This document shows positions 41,399 through 53,459 of a stretch of 64,000 nucleotides of DNA, in pieces. How positions within the stretch are numbered: the first letter of the stretch is position 1; each line of letters starts with the position of its first letter. The position numbers were made by a program, and so were the translations under genes. The stretch is taken from positions 7,363,036 to 7,427,035 of the forward strand of contig BSQZ01000018.1 of NCBI GenBank assembly GCA_033239005.1, in the 5' to 3' direction. This DNA comes from Lamellibrachia satsuma (Eukaryota > Annelida > Polychaeta > Sabellida > Siboglinidae). Below the pieces are notes generated by a model, which saw only the letters and a list, made by a program, of their open reading frames with translations, searched no databases and had not been told where the DNA came from.

Positions 41399-42190
41399 GT
41401 TGCTACTTAAATTAAAAACTAAATTAGAATAAATGTATATTTTAACAATTTGTGCCACATTACCTTTCTAATTCTCCTGCTGTTGTTTTGTCACTGCTTT
41501 GGTCTGTGGCTGTCTCTTGAATCACAGTGCTGTCCGACTACCTGCCCGACTACCTGCCCGACTACCTGCCGTGGCACATGTGGAGCTCTCTCTTTCTGCA
41601 AGTGCCTATCCCATTTTGTCTGAAATAGTATATAGGTGTTTAAACATAACAAGTAAAAACTCACCGTTTTCTATATGTTCTGTGTGTGTAACACCACGCT
41701 TGATAATGTGTGCCCAATAGATATTGAGATAACAGTATTATTATCATGCTTTATGTAAGTTACATGGGAAAAAATATTGTTCACCACAGTGAATTAGCAT
41801 ATCCACTATTAATTCATGTATTAGTCAGGCATGATGTACAACATCAATGTATGTATTAGTCAGGCATGATGTACAACATCAATGTATGTATTAGTCAGGC
41901 ATGATGTACAACATCAATGTATGTATTAGTCAGGCATGATGTACAACATCAATGTATGTATTAGTCAGGCATGATGTACAATATCAATGTATGTATTAGT
42001 CAGGCATGATGTACAACATCAATGTATGTATTAGTCAGGCATGATGTACAACATCAATGTATGTATTAGTCAGGCATGATGTACAACATCAATGTTTGTA
42101 TTAGTCAGGCATGATGTACAACATCAATGTATGTATTAGTCAGGCATAATGTACAACATCAATGTTTGTATTAGTCAGGCATGATGTACA
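41398..42190 (+). repeat. Segmental duplication, copy 2, with 35-bp array of about 11 units
   Basis: It matches 40221-40800. A second candidate 54-nt exon lies at 41566-41619 on the minus strand, still open (TKWDRHLQKERAPHVPRQ), with three donor words instead of four. The terminal 35-bp array (41812-42190) expanded to about 11 units after the duplication. Confidence 0.9.
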
Positions 42191-42261
42191 ACATACACCA
42201 AATAGGGAATGTGGATATACAGTGTTCTCTTCGGGAGTTCAGTTGGGCAGGCATCCAGACT

Positions 42262-43090
42262 GCACGTCTGTAGCTTGTGCTTTAGCTTGTTTTGTAGTTT
42301 GTATTGTAGCTTATACTGTAGCTTGCATTGTTGCTTGTACTGTAGCTTATATTGTAGCTTGTACTGTAGCTTGTATTGTAGCATGCACTGTAGCTTGTAT
42401 TGTAGCATGTACTGTAGCTTATATTGCAGCATGTACTGTAGCTTGTACTGTAGCTTGCACTATAGCTTGTATTGTAACATGTACTGTATCTTGCATCATA
42501 GTTTGTACTGTAGCATGTAATGTAGCTTATATGATAGCCTGTACTGTAGCTTGTATTGTAGCTTGCATTGGAGCTTGTACTATAGCTTATATTGTAGCCT
42601 GTACTGTAGTTTGTATTGTAGCTTGTACTGTAGCTTGTACTGTAGCTTATATTGTAGCTTGTGTTGTAGCTTGTACTGTAGCTTGTACTGAGGCTTATAT
42701 TGTAGCATGCACTGTAGCTTGTGTTGTAGCTTGTGTTGTAGCTTGTACTGTAGCTTGTACTGTAGCTTGTATTGTAGCTGGTATTGTAGCTTGTGTTGTA
42801 GCTCGTACTGTAGCCTGTACTGTAGCTTGTATTGTAGCTTATACTGTAGTATGCATTTAGCTTATATTGTAGCTTGTACTGTAGCTTATACTGTAGCTTG
42901 TACTGTAACTTGTATTATAGCTTGTACTGTAGCTTATATTGTAGCTTGTACCATAGTTTGCGTCGTAGCTTGTATTGTAGCTTGTATCGTAGCTTGTATG
43001 GTACTCGTAGCTTGTACTGTAGCTTGTGCCGTAGCTTGTATCGTAGCTTGTATTGTAGCTTGTATCGTAGCTTCTACTGTAGCTTGTAAA
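42262..43090 (+). repeat. 12-bp minisatellite array (TGTAGCTTGTAC/T), about 69 units
   Basis: Interspersed variants TGTAGCTTGTAC, TGTAGCTTGTAT and TGTAGCTTATAT. The 12-bp period gives long VACTVACI / YCSL ORFs that are artefacts. Confidence 0.95.
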
Positions 43091-43094
43091 CTTC

Positions 43095-43820
43095 TCAACT
43101 TCTGAAAACTGGTGAAAATAACGGGTGCAATTTTAGGCACTTACCCCTTGTTCACATCATATCCAGGGTAAAATACAAAATATGTTACCTGTCATATTTA
43201 CAGTCACATGAAGGTGGTTTCTGCTGTCCCTTGATCAGCAGCAGCGTCCCAATATGTCTTACGGATGTCAATGTCTATCCCATGTCGTCTTCAAAAAGGC
43301 AAAGTTTATTAGATAATCATATAATGAACAAAGACATAACCATCTTGAAAGACCCATCCTCATGACACATCAGTAGCTCTATATATATTATCTATCTACC
43401 CCCGGGAGAACAGCTACTAGAAACATGGATTTGTAGTTTGTCCCACCTGTTGTCTTGGTCGGCCCAGACATAGACAATCAACTTACCAGCTTCAGACAAA
43501 TCGTGGCCAATACAACAAATAACACAAAGCACCCCCCAAACAACTCGTTAATGCCAAACCTGATTCCTGTAATTAGTGAAGAATGTGCTGATGTGACTGA
43601 TGTGTGAGAAAGTATAACTGCAAAGCTTCAATGATTCCGTGATTCAGGAACCAGACCCAACAGCAATGCAATTGTTCATCTTGCTCTATTAATTAATTAA
43701 TTTCTTGTTCCATCTACAAAACAAATTCTATTAAATAATTAATTATTTGTTCTATCTACAAAAATGGTATACAATTTTTTTATTGTGGAGCTCCTCAGTT
43801 ATCATTTGCTATATTACATA
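43095..43820. other. Intergenic/intronic: no clear feature
   Basis: A donor-like AAGGG|GTAAGTGC on the minus strand (about 43142) and an ATGGGATAGAC word (43276) resembling the candidate 54-nt exon suggest possible 5' non-coding exons, but nothing firm. Confidence 0.3.
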
Positions 43821-43822
43821 CT

Positions 43823-43825
43823 TTA

Positions 43826-43859
<34 letters not shown>

Positions 43860-43879
43860 ATGTACATACACACACACAC

Positions 43880-43918
<39 letters not shown>

Positions 43919-44041
43919 TATACATATACATAGTCACAACTAATAAAAAGTATTTATTTAATGACTTAACTTCCCCTAAAATCATATATGTGTGTGTGTG
44001 CGTGCGTGCGTGCGTGCGTGCGTGCATGTGTGTATACGTAC

Positions 44042-44092
<51 letters not shown>

Positions 44093-44160
44093 ACATATAC
44101 ATAGTCACAACTAATAAAAAGTATTTATTTAATGACTTAACTTCCCCTAAAATCATGCAA
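43823..44160. repeat. (TA)n tracts with tandemly duplicated 65-bp spacer
   Basis: Two TA/TATACATA tracts each end in the same segment (CATAGTCACAACTAATAAAA ... CCTAAAATCAT), at 43926-43985 and 44099-44156. Between them is a (TGCG)n run at 43999-44025. Confidence 0.9.
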
Positions 44161-44627
44161 CTATATGCAAATTAGGCCAAAGAAATTAGTTAAATGTCTC
44201 AGTTTTAGACATAATTGAAATTTAGGACTAGAATTCTATCAAATTGCCCAGTTTCACTGACAAACATTGAACATAGCTGTGTTAATACAAAAAGTGAATG
44301 CCCCAATATTGCCAATGGCTGTTATGTCATGACACATAACTCAAGTCCAGACAGAGATGTATGTACAGTAGCCATGCACAATGCATGCACAATGCATGCA
44401 CAATGCACACTGAACTACGGAATATGTAAATTATTTAACATGTTGTGCATAAAAACACATTTAATCACCTTTTTGGAAACTCAAACTCGCATATTTAACC
44501 TGCATTGAGTGCTATATTGCCCCCTTTATTCACACTTAAAGCGAGTTAAATATGCAAATACGAACTTAGAAAAGGTACTTAAATGTGTTTTTACACACAA
44601 CATGGTTAATAATGTCCTAGTTCAGTG

Positions 44628-45122
44628 TGCATCTTGCTTACACTGTGCACTTCAGGGTACTACACATCTTGCTTACACTGTGCACTTCAGGGTACTACAC
44701 ATCTTGCTTACACTGTGCACTTCAGGGTACTACACATCTTGCTTACACTGTGCACTTCAGGGTACTACACATCTTGCTTACACTGTGCACTTCAGGGTAC
44801 TACACATCTTGCTTACACTGTGCACTTCAGGGTACTACACATCTTGCTTACACTGTGCACTTCAGGGTACTACACATCTTGCTTACACTGTGCACTTCAG
44901 GGTACTACACATCTTGCTTACACTGTGCACTTCAGGGTACTACACATCTTGCTTACACTGTGCACTTCAGGGTACTACACATCTTGCTTACACTGTGCAC
45001 TTCAGGGTACTACACATCTTGCTTACACTGTGCACTTCAGGGTACTACACATCTTGCTTACACTGTGCACTTCAGGGTACTACACATCTTGCTTACACTG
45101 TGCACTTCAGGGTACTACACAT
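44628..45122 (+). repeat. 35-bp minisatellite, 14 practically identical copies
   Basis: The unit contains ATCTTGCTTACACTGTGCAC followed by TTCAGGGTACTACAC. No differences between inner units were noticed, so expansion was recent or the array is homogenised. All three plus-strand frames are open as an artefact. Confidence 0.95.
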
Positions 45123-45124
45123 AT

Positions 45125-45915
45125 TGTATGTTATAATGGCGAAATTGAGGTGGGCCCGAATTCTAGACAAGTGCCAATGTCTGCATATTATGGTACATAA
45201 TGGCAAACAAATACAATAGTATTTAATATATGCATTATAATATATTTTATTGAGTATTTCTAGTGAATAATTTGAGTTAAAAGTTACATTCATGGTGTCA
45301 TTGAAAAAGTTATTGAAAATTTGTTGAAAATACCAATTACATTTTCACCAATTCCAAGTACTTTTTAAAACAAAACATCAATTCCATTTACAATTCCGGA
45401 ATTGGATTTGGCGCGTCAATTCCAATGTCAATGACAAAGTCGAAGTAATTGACCCCAGCCCAGCCCAGCCCAGGCCCAGCCAAGTCGGCCAAATTAAGGC
45501 CAAGCAAAGTCTGCCGGTCAAGTCATAACATCACCAGTAAATGCTGACATTGGTGCATGGCGAAAACGCCCAATATGATTTGTATAAACCCACGACCATA
45601 AAAACACACTTCAGCCTAGAATTAAGGCTTTTGGAGTACAGTGTTCAACCACGTAACATGACATAACATGACGTAACCACACGTCACTTTAGACTAACTG
45701 CGCACAATGCCACACAATCGCTCGAGATCTTTTAGTCCAACGATAACATAAGCTAATGTCATCGTTTAATAATTTGTTTGGGATAACTATTATAATCCTG
45801 GCATATGACCAGTTCATATACACTGAGACTAGTACACATTTTGAATTGAAATTAAATTGTTATTTAAACCACATAACCAACTTACGCGTTTGCGGTTTCG
45901 ATATCCTTTGAGCGA
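45125..45915. other. Unassigned intergenic sequence
   Basis: A short (CAGCC)n stretch occurs at about 45458-45485. No gene is seen. Confidence 0.5.
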
Positions 45916-45917
45916 GG

Positions 45918-46105
45918 CTATTCGCAGAGCAGCTATGGCAAAATGTTTTCTTATTCGCAGAGCTGCTCTGCAAATTACGCAAATGTTTTCTTATTCGCAG
46001 AGCAACTCTGCGAATTACGGCAAAAGTTATTCTGCGAATTATGGGAGGACTGGTTACGGAAACAGTTATTCTTATCCCCAGAGCAGCTCTGCGAAATACA
46101 TAGTT
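45918..46105. repeat. Palindromic TTCGCAGAGCAGCTCTGCGAA cluster, left
   Basis: Four to five copies of the palindrome TCGCAGAGCNRCTCTGCGA (some half-sites) are linked by TTACGGCAAAAGTTAT-type spacers. An inverted copy of the same module sits at 50783-50830. Confidence 0.8.
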
Positions 46106-46223
46106 ATTAATTATTAGGCGCCGTGGCTACGCGTACGTGAGCCGTACCCTTATACCTCTACGCTAGTCTAAAAGTACGGCAGTCATTATGCACACGCTTA
46201 TTGATTTCCTGTTACGTGAACCG

Positions 46224-46496
<273 letters not shown>

Positions 46497-46499
46497 GTC

Positions 46500-47095
46500 A
46501 AGTCCAAGATAGTTACACATGACTGCATATTATTACTAGATTGTCACACGGTATGTAAGTGTCCAAATAGAATTGCATTATTAATGTTCGCTATTAATTT
46601 TAGCCAGTTCTGAAACATCAAACGCTATTTAGCCAGTTCGTAAACATCTAGATGTGCGGGCGTCTTCCTCTGTCGCGATGATGGGCACGGACCACAGTCA
46701 GAATGCATCCTCCATTACAATGATAAAGAGTCCCTAGGAGAAAATGAATTGTGCTGTTTTGGTGTATTAGTGAGAGCAGAAATTGTATGAATGAGTGAGT
46801 GTAAGTGATGTTTTTTTGCACAGAAGCATCTGCGCTTTGAAAAGATGCCATTTGTCAGTTGGCATACCTGTTGCGTAAGGACACAGTGGCCATCAGGCGG
46901 GAAGTACTCATATTTTGGACACCGGTGAATTTTATTGCAGAAATGCAGGGGTGTCATACTTTGGAGCAATTTGTACGAAAAGGAGGTATGTCATTTTCAC
47001 GAATTTCACACACCAGGTGTCTTAGTGGGTCTGTCATTTGCTGTGAAATAAAAAAATTGTAGGAAAATTTGTTAATGTAGGCACAAAAGCGTTAT
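46500..47095. other. Unassigned sequence
   Basis: No ORF, repeat or splice structure that I can support. Confidence 0.5.
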
Positions 47096-48066
47096 AATGG
47101 TCGTCTATGGGAAAAGTGACTGTGGTCCGTATCCTGATCGTCGGGGTTCAGGGGTCGTCTCAGCAGGAGATACGTTGAGCACACTGCGTGGTTCAATATA
47201 AGTCGCTGGGAGCTGTCTCAACATGAGCCCTGATATATCGCGCGTTCACTGGAATCACCAGTTTATCTGTGATTGTAGGAGATCGAGTAGACGTCGTCGT
47301 CACTGTCGCTGTCGATGACCGCAATACCCGGTTCGAGTTTAATTGGTTTGAAGTGTGATGTTTTAATTCTTGTGATGTTTCGATCGTTTCGTTTCGCTGT
47401 AATCATGTTTCCTTTCATGTTCACCACAATACGGACGATGGTCGAATGGTGATGTTAGTTTTTCTTTCCTGTGTTGTCGTTCCAACATGGTGTTTCCTGG
47501 AGGCATGTGACGTGTGATGGCATGTCGTTTCTTACCCGCATATGGCTTCAATTTGTCTTTCGCTTGTTTGTCGTTCGTTGTCAACTTTGTGTTCAGTGAG
47601 GATTTCTGTGTTTGTGTGATCGTGTTCGGCAGTTTGATTCTCATCTAGCGGTGGAATGAGGCGTTGTCCTGTAGTTTCGGAGGAACTTGTACAACTCCTG
47701 TCTCCGCGATTTGCCTTCGATCAATGCTGCTTTCGTCACTTTCCCAAGTTTCGCATGAGACGTTCCGCTTCACTTGTGCCCACAACGGAGTAATCCGCTG
47801 GTGCATGTTTGAATCCCACGTGTTTCGCGAAGGTGTGGGATTGGTGACTGTTAAACGGGGGTCCGTTATTAGTTTTAAGTTTTTCAGGAAATCCCAGCAA
47901 GGAAAACGCTTTGTCGAACGCAGGTACGACGCCGTTGACGCTTGTAGAGTGTACACTGCTTCGATGACAGGATATCGTGACAGTCCGTCAATCATCACCA
48001 ACGTATATACGCCTGACTAAAACGGTCCGTAGAAGTATGCGCTTATACTTCCTGCCATGGATATTC

Positions 48067-48318
<252 letters not shown>

Positions 48319-48596
48319 TGACTTTGGTGGCATAACGATGCGGTTTCCTCGCAACACGATATCACGGTTCTCATTTTCGAGCTTGTCATAGACTCTGAAT
48401 GGGGTGTATGTTGGTGTCGCATTGATGAGTAGTTTGTGCCATTTCCCAGTGTGTATCGCTTCTGCGACTTGTAGTAACACGGTATCTTGTACAGTTTCTC
48501 TCTTGATTTTATCCACGATTATGGCAATCGGCGAGGAGCTCTCCACGATGAAATTGGTGTATATTTCTGCCATCTTCTCGGCTCCACTGGTTTCAG

Positions 48597-50057
48597 TTTA
48601 ACAAGATTTAACAAGATTGCCATCTCGAACAACAAGTTCCAGATGACAAGTGGACAAGGAAGCCATTGGCTTATCGAGAGTCCAACAATTTTCTCATCTA
48701 TGTGTAGCCCGCCCTTATCAGATATCTGTCAATTCTGTTTTTAAACATATTCACACTACTAGCATTAACACAATCATTTGGTTCCAATCATTTATCACCA
48801 TCTGTGAGAAAGAGTACTTTCTCATGTCCAACCTACACTGCTCCTTAACTAATGCTGCGTTGTGTCCTCTGGTTCTACTGCCTTCTTTAAGTTTGAAGAA
48901 CATATTCCTATCAACATCCTCATAACCGTTCACTATTTTAAACACTTCTATTTGGTCTCCTCTTAGTCTCCTGGTCTCTAGTGTTGTCAAACCACATTGT
49001 AATAAGCGACTTTCATAACTAAGGTCTCTTAATTCTGGAATCATCTTAGTTGCTCTTCGTTGTATTCTTTCTAGCTTATCTACGTTTTTTTTACGATATG
49101 GCCTCCATGCTTGAATACAATATTCCAAATGTGGTCTAACTATTGCTTTGTACAGGGGTACAATTAGATGTTTCTCTTTATACGTGATAGTTCTCCTAAT
49201 TAGCCCTAGAATTTTATTTCCTTTCGAAGCAGCAATCCCACATTGCTCTGAAACTTTCATGTCAGCATTAAATGTTACTCCTAAATCATTTTCTTGTGTG
49301 GTTCTACCTAGTACAGTATCCCCATTTTATATTTCTCGTCCATATTTCCATGTCCTATGTGTATACATTTACACTTCCCAAAATTGAATAACATTTGCCA
49401 TTTTCCTGACCATTTAACTAATTTTTCCAGATCATCCTGTAAACTTTGGCTATCTGTATCATTAGTAACCTTTCTGAATACTTTCGTGTCATCTGCAAAT
49501 TTGAGTACTTTGCTAGATATGTCATCCTCCAAATCATTTATATATATTAAAAACAGTATAGGGCCTAATACTGATCCCTGTGGTACCCCACTCAAAACAG
49601 ATTTCCAGTTTGAAATCTCACCATCTACTATTACTCTCTGTCTTCTGTGTGTAAGCCACTTTTCTATCCAGTTGATTACATCATTGCCTATACCATGGGC
49701 TTTTAGTTTAAGTAACAATCTTTGATGTGGCACTTTATCGAAAGCTTTCTGAAAATCTAAGTAGACAACATCCACTGGTGACCCGTGATCTACCCACTTT
49801 GTAATTTCTTCTAAAAAACATAAGAGATTGGTTAGACATGACCTTACTTTTAGGAATCCATGTTGAGATGTATTTATTAATTTATGTTTTATGAGGAATT
49901 CCATCATGTGGTCTCTAATTAATGTTTCGAGTAATTTACATACAACTGATGTTAAACTCACTGGTCTGTAATTTTCTGGCTTCTTCCTCGATCCTTTCTT
50001 AAATAGCGGCGTAATGTTTGCTTCTTTCCATTCTGAAGGAACTATTCCTTCTTCTAG
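48597..50057 (-). mobile_element. LINE-A copy 3, 5'-truncated, nested in the Gypsy element
   Basis: This is the best-preserved copy. From LEEGIVPSEWKEANITPLFK it runs through NYRPVSLTSVVCKLLETLI, VVYLDFQKAFDKVPHQRLLL, SGVPQGSVLGPILFLIYIN and KFADDTKVFR in one frame (50062-49308). After one frame break it continues with IVRPHLEYCIQAWRPYRKKN to about 48751. It ends in CTTGTTAAAT-type repeats. All copies are 5'-truncated, as expected for target-primed insertion. Confidence 0.92.
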
Positions 50058-50512
50058 TTGCAGCCAGTGGATGTCTGGAACAGTAGTCAGCTGGTTGTCC
50101 GTTCTAAGTCGGTATTTGACGATCAGGTCGTACTGCTGGAGACGTAACGTCCACTGCTCAATTCTTGCAGGTGGGTTTGACCTCGGGTTATTGTATATCG
50201 CCACCAGTGGTTTGTGGTCGGTGATAACAACAAATGAGTTGCAATAGAGATACCGGTGAAACTTCTCACACCCGAATACCACTGCAAGTGCTTCTCGCTC
50301 CGTTTGTGAGTAGCGTTATTCTACCGGTGTCAATGCACGCCTTGCATAGCTGATGATCTTCGTAAGTTTTTGTTGGATCAAATGGAAAAACAAAAAAGAA
50401 CACAAACACGGACCCTTCATGTTGTTGTTCTAATTTATATAACAAAACCGCGTATGACAGTTAGTATTAGTTTTTCGGTTTTCTTATGGCAAAGTTGAAA
50501 GCGAAAATCTAA

Positions 50513-50516
<4 letters not shown>

Positions 50517-50572
<56 letters not shown>
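50517..50572. repeat. (TA)n microsatellite
   Basis: About 27 TA units. Confidence 0.98.
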
Positions 50573-50578
<6 letters not shown>

Positions 50579-50782
50579 CTTTTTTGCTTCCGCATTGAAA
50601 ATTAAATAACGAAAAAGGACAAGACGGCACATACACGCACCCTGCATCCAGGCGAAAATGTATGCAACAAATGGTGGCGCCACAGCGCGCAGCCTGGCTA
50701 ATCGAGGCTAAAGTCCACGATGCTCAAACTGCATTCTGCAAATGCGCAACAAAATGGTGCACGGTGATTGGTTGACCCCTGC

Positions 50783-50830
50783 TCTGCGAATAAGGATAAC
50801 TTTTGCCGTAATTCGCAGAGCAGCTCTGCG
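50783..50830. repeat. Palindromic TTCGCAGAGC cluster, right (inverted)
   Basis: The reverse complement matches the left cluster near 45918-46030, including the linker TTACGGCAAAAGTTAT. Confidence 0.8.
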
Positions 50831-50834
50831 AATA

Positions 50835-53312
50835 GCCAGTGCGATATAACTTTTCTACCTATCGGAGAAGCAGGAAAATACTTGTAGTTTGAAATCATCC
50901 GGCAGGCGGCGCAACATGTGCGCTACGTCTATTTCCGGGCATGATGGATGTCGGTGAAATATGCGGATCTCTAAAATAGTAAAATTTGGACACAATATGC
51001 TCACATTATACAAAAATTATAACCGGGAAAGACGTTTGCAAGTATCATCTAAATGGCCATTTGAAATAGTTAAATTTGGATCCACCTGGTAAGACTAAAA
51101 TGTTGTTTAAAGTAAATGAAGGTCGAACTGCCGACGTGTAGTCTGCGACTACACCAACAACGGCACATCCATCGATTGGTTAAACTTCTTGTAACGTGCC
51201 GTTACTAACCACGAGTGTAAAGCCGATAGTTGGCCCATTTGCATGAAATATTTGATAGTTTAATCATCTACGACGTAAATATAGGTTTTGAGCTAACCAG
51301 AAGGATTTTTGTGCATCTATATTGCACACAAATCAACCATTTTTACTTAGACTTGGTCTTAGACTTAGGACTAGCCAGGCCCCAGGGGCAGGGCCAGGGA
51401 CTAGACATCTTGACTCCACTTCATCTTAATTCTTGCCATTGTACTACACACTGTGCTGCCAGATTTTTTTTAAAATAACCACACGAAAAACGGTAGATTT
51501 AATAATTGGCTTGGATAGCAAACCCTTGAACAATGCCAATGGCACATTAAACAAGCCTTGGCCCTTGTCCATGGTGCATGACCTTATAGTAGTAGGACAT
51601 TATTGAAACAGTTCACTCCATGCCTACTAATCCGATCTCAAAACTGTAGAAAGTGTTTAATAAATGCAGTAGTTCATTCATTTTACCCAAAGCTAGTCTA
51701 ATATGGCAAAATCACGGAAATAAAAAGCCAAAATCTTTTCAGGGAGCCATAAGGTGCATGTTTTCCAGAATAACCCAGAACAAGATTTAATGATGACTAG
51801 TGTGGAGTAGGTGCTCAAAGGTTGGCTTCACGATAACGACCGGGCTGGTCTTAGTACTCAAAGGTTGGCTTCACGATAACGACCGGACTGGTCTTAGTGG
51901 CGATCTCCCTGTCAGATCAAAATATTTGTTTGATTTACTTATTTTGTTTTTTTGCTGTCAGCTTTTATTTCCTGATTTGTATTCAATATTATTGTACATA
52001 TGTCTTTGGTCAAAATAAATGCATCTTTCTCTCAATATAAAGATGTCATTGGCATCTGTAGATAGATAATGGGACTTTCACCAAATGGCAAAACAATTAC
52101 ATGTAGATTAAAACTCCACCCTCGACTGGTTTTGTCTCTTTCAAATCCAGTTCATTGATGTCCAAATATGTAGTGTGTGAATAGTTTATGTAACATCCTT
52201 ATTCCACAGTCAGTTTAATAAAAAATACTATTTTTGTTCAAATCATCAAATCTGTTAAGGCTCAAAATATTGGATATCCAAAAATGTAAACACTGCAGGT
52301 CAATGCTTATCATGGGCGTTAAAAAATTTTACCAAGGTGAAATCCATGGGTTTTCATTTTCACTTCAATTAATGTTTAACCATTAAGTAATTTAAATTTC
52401 GAAAAAAGTACATGCAACATTTGCACAAATAAGCTGGCATGTTCCAGTGGATACTAGGTAAGTTTAAATTATTTTGCAAAATTATTTGAAATGCAACTAG
52501 CAAAAAAATTTATTCATGAGGGACCTTTAAGGTATGTTTTGGTCCCATGGAACAATGATGCTGGTAGGTGTTTGTTGTATAGATGGAACAGCCAAAACGT
52601 GGCCGCCAGCCATCAATCAATCATCGTTCCATGTCATTCCGTGAGTCCAAAACATACCTTTGTCTACATGTAGTTTCCAGTTTGGTGAAAAGCTGTGTCA
52701 TGCCATAATCTATCTACAAATGACAATGACATATCGAGCATTGACTCCATGCTATTCGCCGTTAAATCTTGTTCTGGAAAATAGGCAATCTATAAAATAA
52801 CCAAACACACCCAAGGAACTAACTCTGGTATCAGGGACACTTTGTGAAGGCCTGGTATCTTGTAGCAACCCACTCATGCCAGAGGAAGATTACATAATAT
52901 TATATACAAAATCAAACTTATTCCATAAATTATACCCCCAGTTCATGCACATGAACCACCAAGACTCCTGCATTAGACCAAGAATGGGCTGTTTGGACTC
53001 AAGTTACTCAACCAGTGAGACTTGATAACCTGAACCAGGTCTTGCTAAAACACACAGGTTATGGTGTCAAATGATCAATAACATACACAAATCATGACAT
53101 CCAAGCTAAGAACATTGATGAAATTACACATGTGTACATGACTTATCTCGTGGTAAAAAGCTTATTTATTGGCTGAGTGGAAGCTCTGTGTACTAATGTT
53201 CAATAAGTATTATAGTAACCATTTTGTACAAACTGCTTTTTGTAGTGTACAATTTCTGCATAAATGTATATATATATATATATTGATATGATTAATATAT
53301 TTTCTTTTGCAG
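50835..53312. other. Upstream region and likely 5' intron of the Kelch gene
   Basis: It contains a 42-bp direct duplication at 51810-51898 (CTCAAAGGTTGGCTTCACGA...) and a foldback at 52529-52662. No first exon could be identified. A CpG-containing stretch at 50890-51190 is the most promoter-like part, which is weak evidence. Confidence 0.4.
52529..52662. repeat. Foldback with about 24-bp stem
   Basis: AAGGTATGTTTTGGTCCCAT and, inverted near 52660, AAGGTATGTTTTGGACTCAC agree closely. Probably a short MITE relic. Confidence 0.6.
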
Positions 53313-53459
53313 CAGTTGGTAACCTGGACTTCTGGATCTCAAACTATGGACACACACAGAACAGTGCTGCTGTTTCTAGCATAAACCAACTGTACCCTAT
53401 ATAACATTGGATGATCGACACAACCATCAAAGCAGTGGATTCATCACTTCAGACAAAAT
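53313..53459 (+). other. 5' UTR part of the Kelch gene exon, preceded by splice acceptor
   Basis: TTTTCTTTTGCAG (ending 53312) is a strong acceptor 147 bp upstream of the ATG. Stops in the frame upstream make the ATG at 53460 the natural start. Confidence 0.6.

Noticed and set aside
42162..43105. VACTVACI / YCSLYCSL repetitive ORFs
   Set aside because: A 12-bp repeat keeps all frames open; not antifreeze, silk or any recognised cysteine-rich protein.
44509..45219. Three long ORFs (HLAYTVHFRVLHILLTLCTSGYY type)
   Set aside because: A 35-bp repeat rotates through three frames without stops; artefact.
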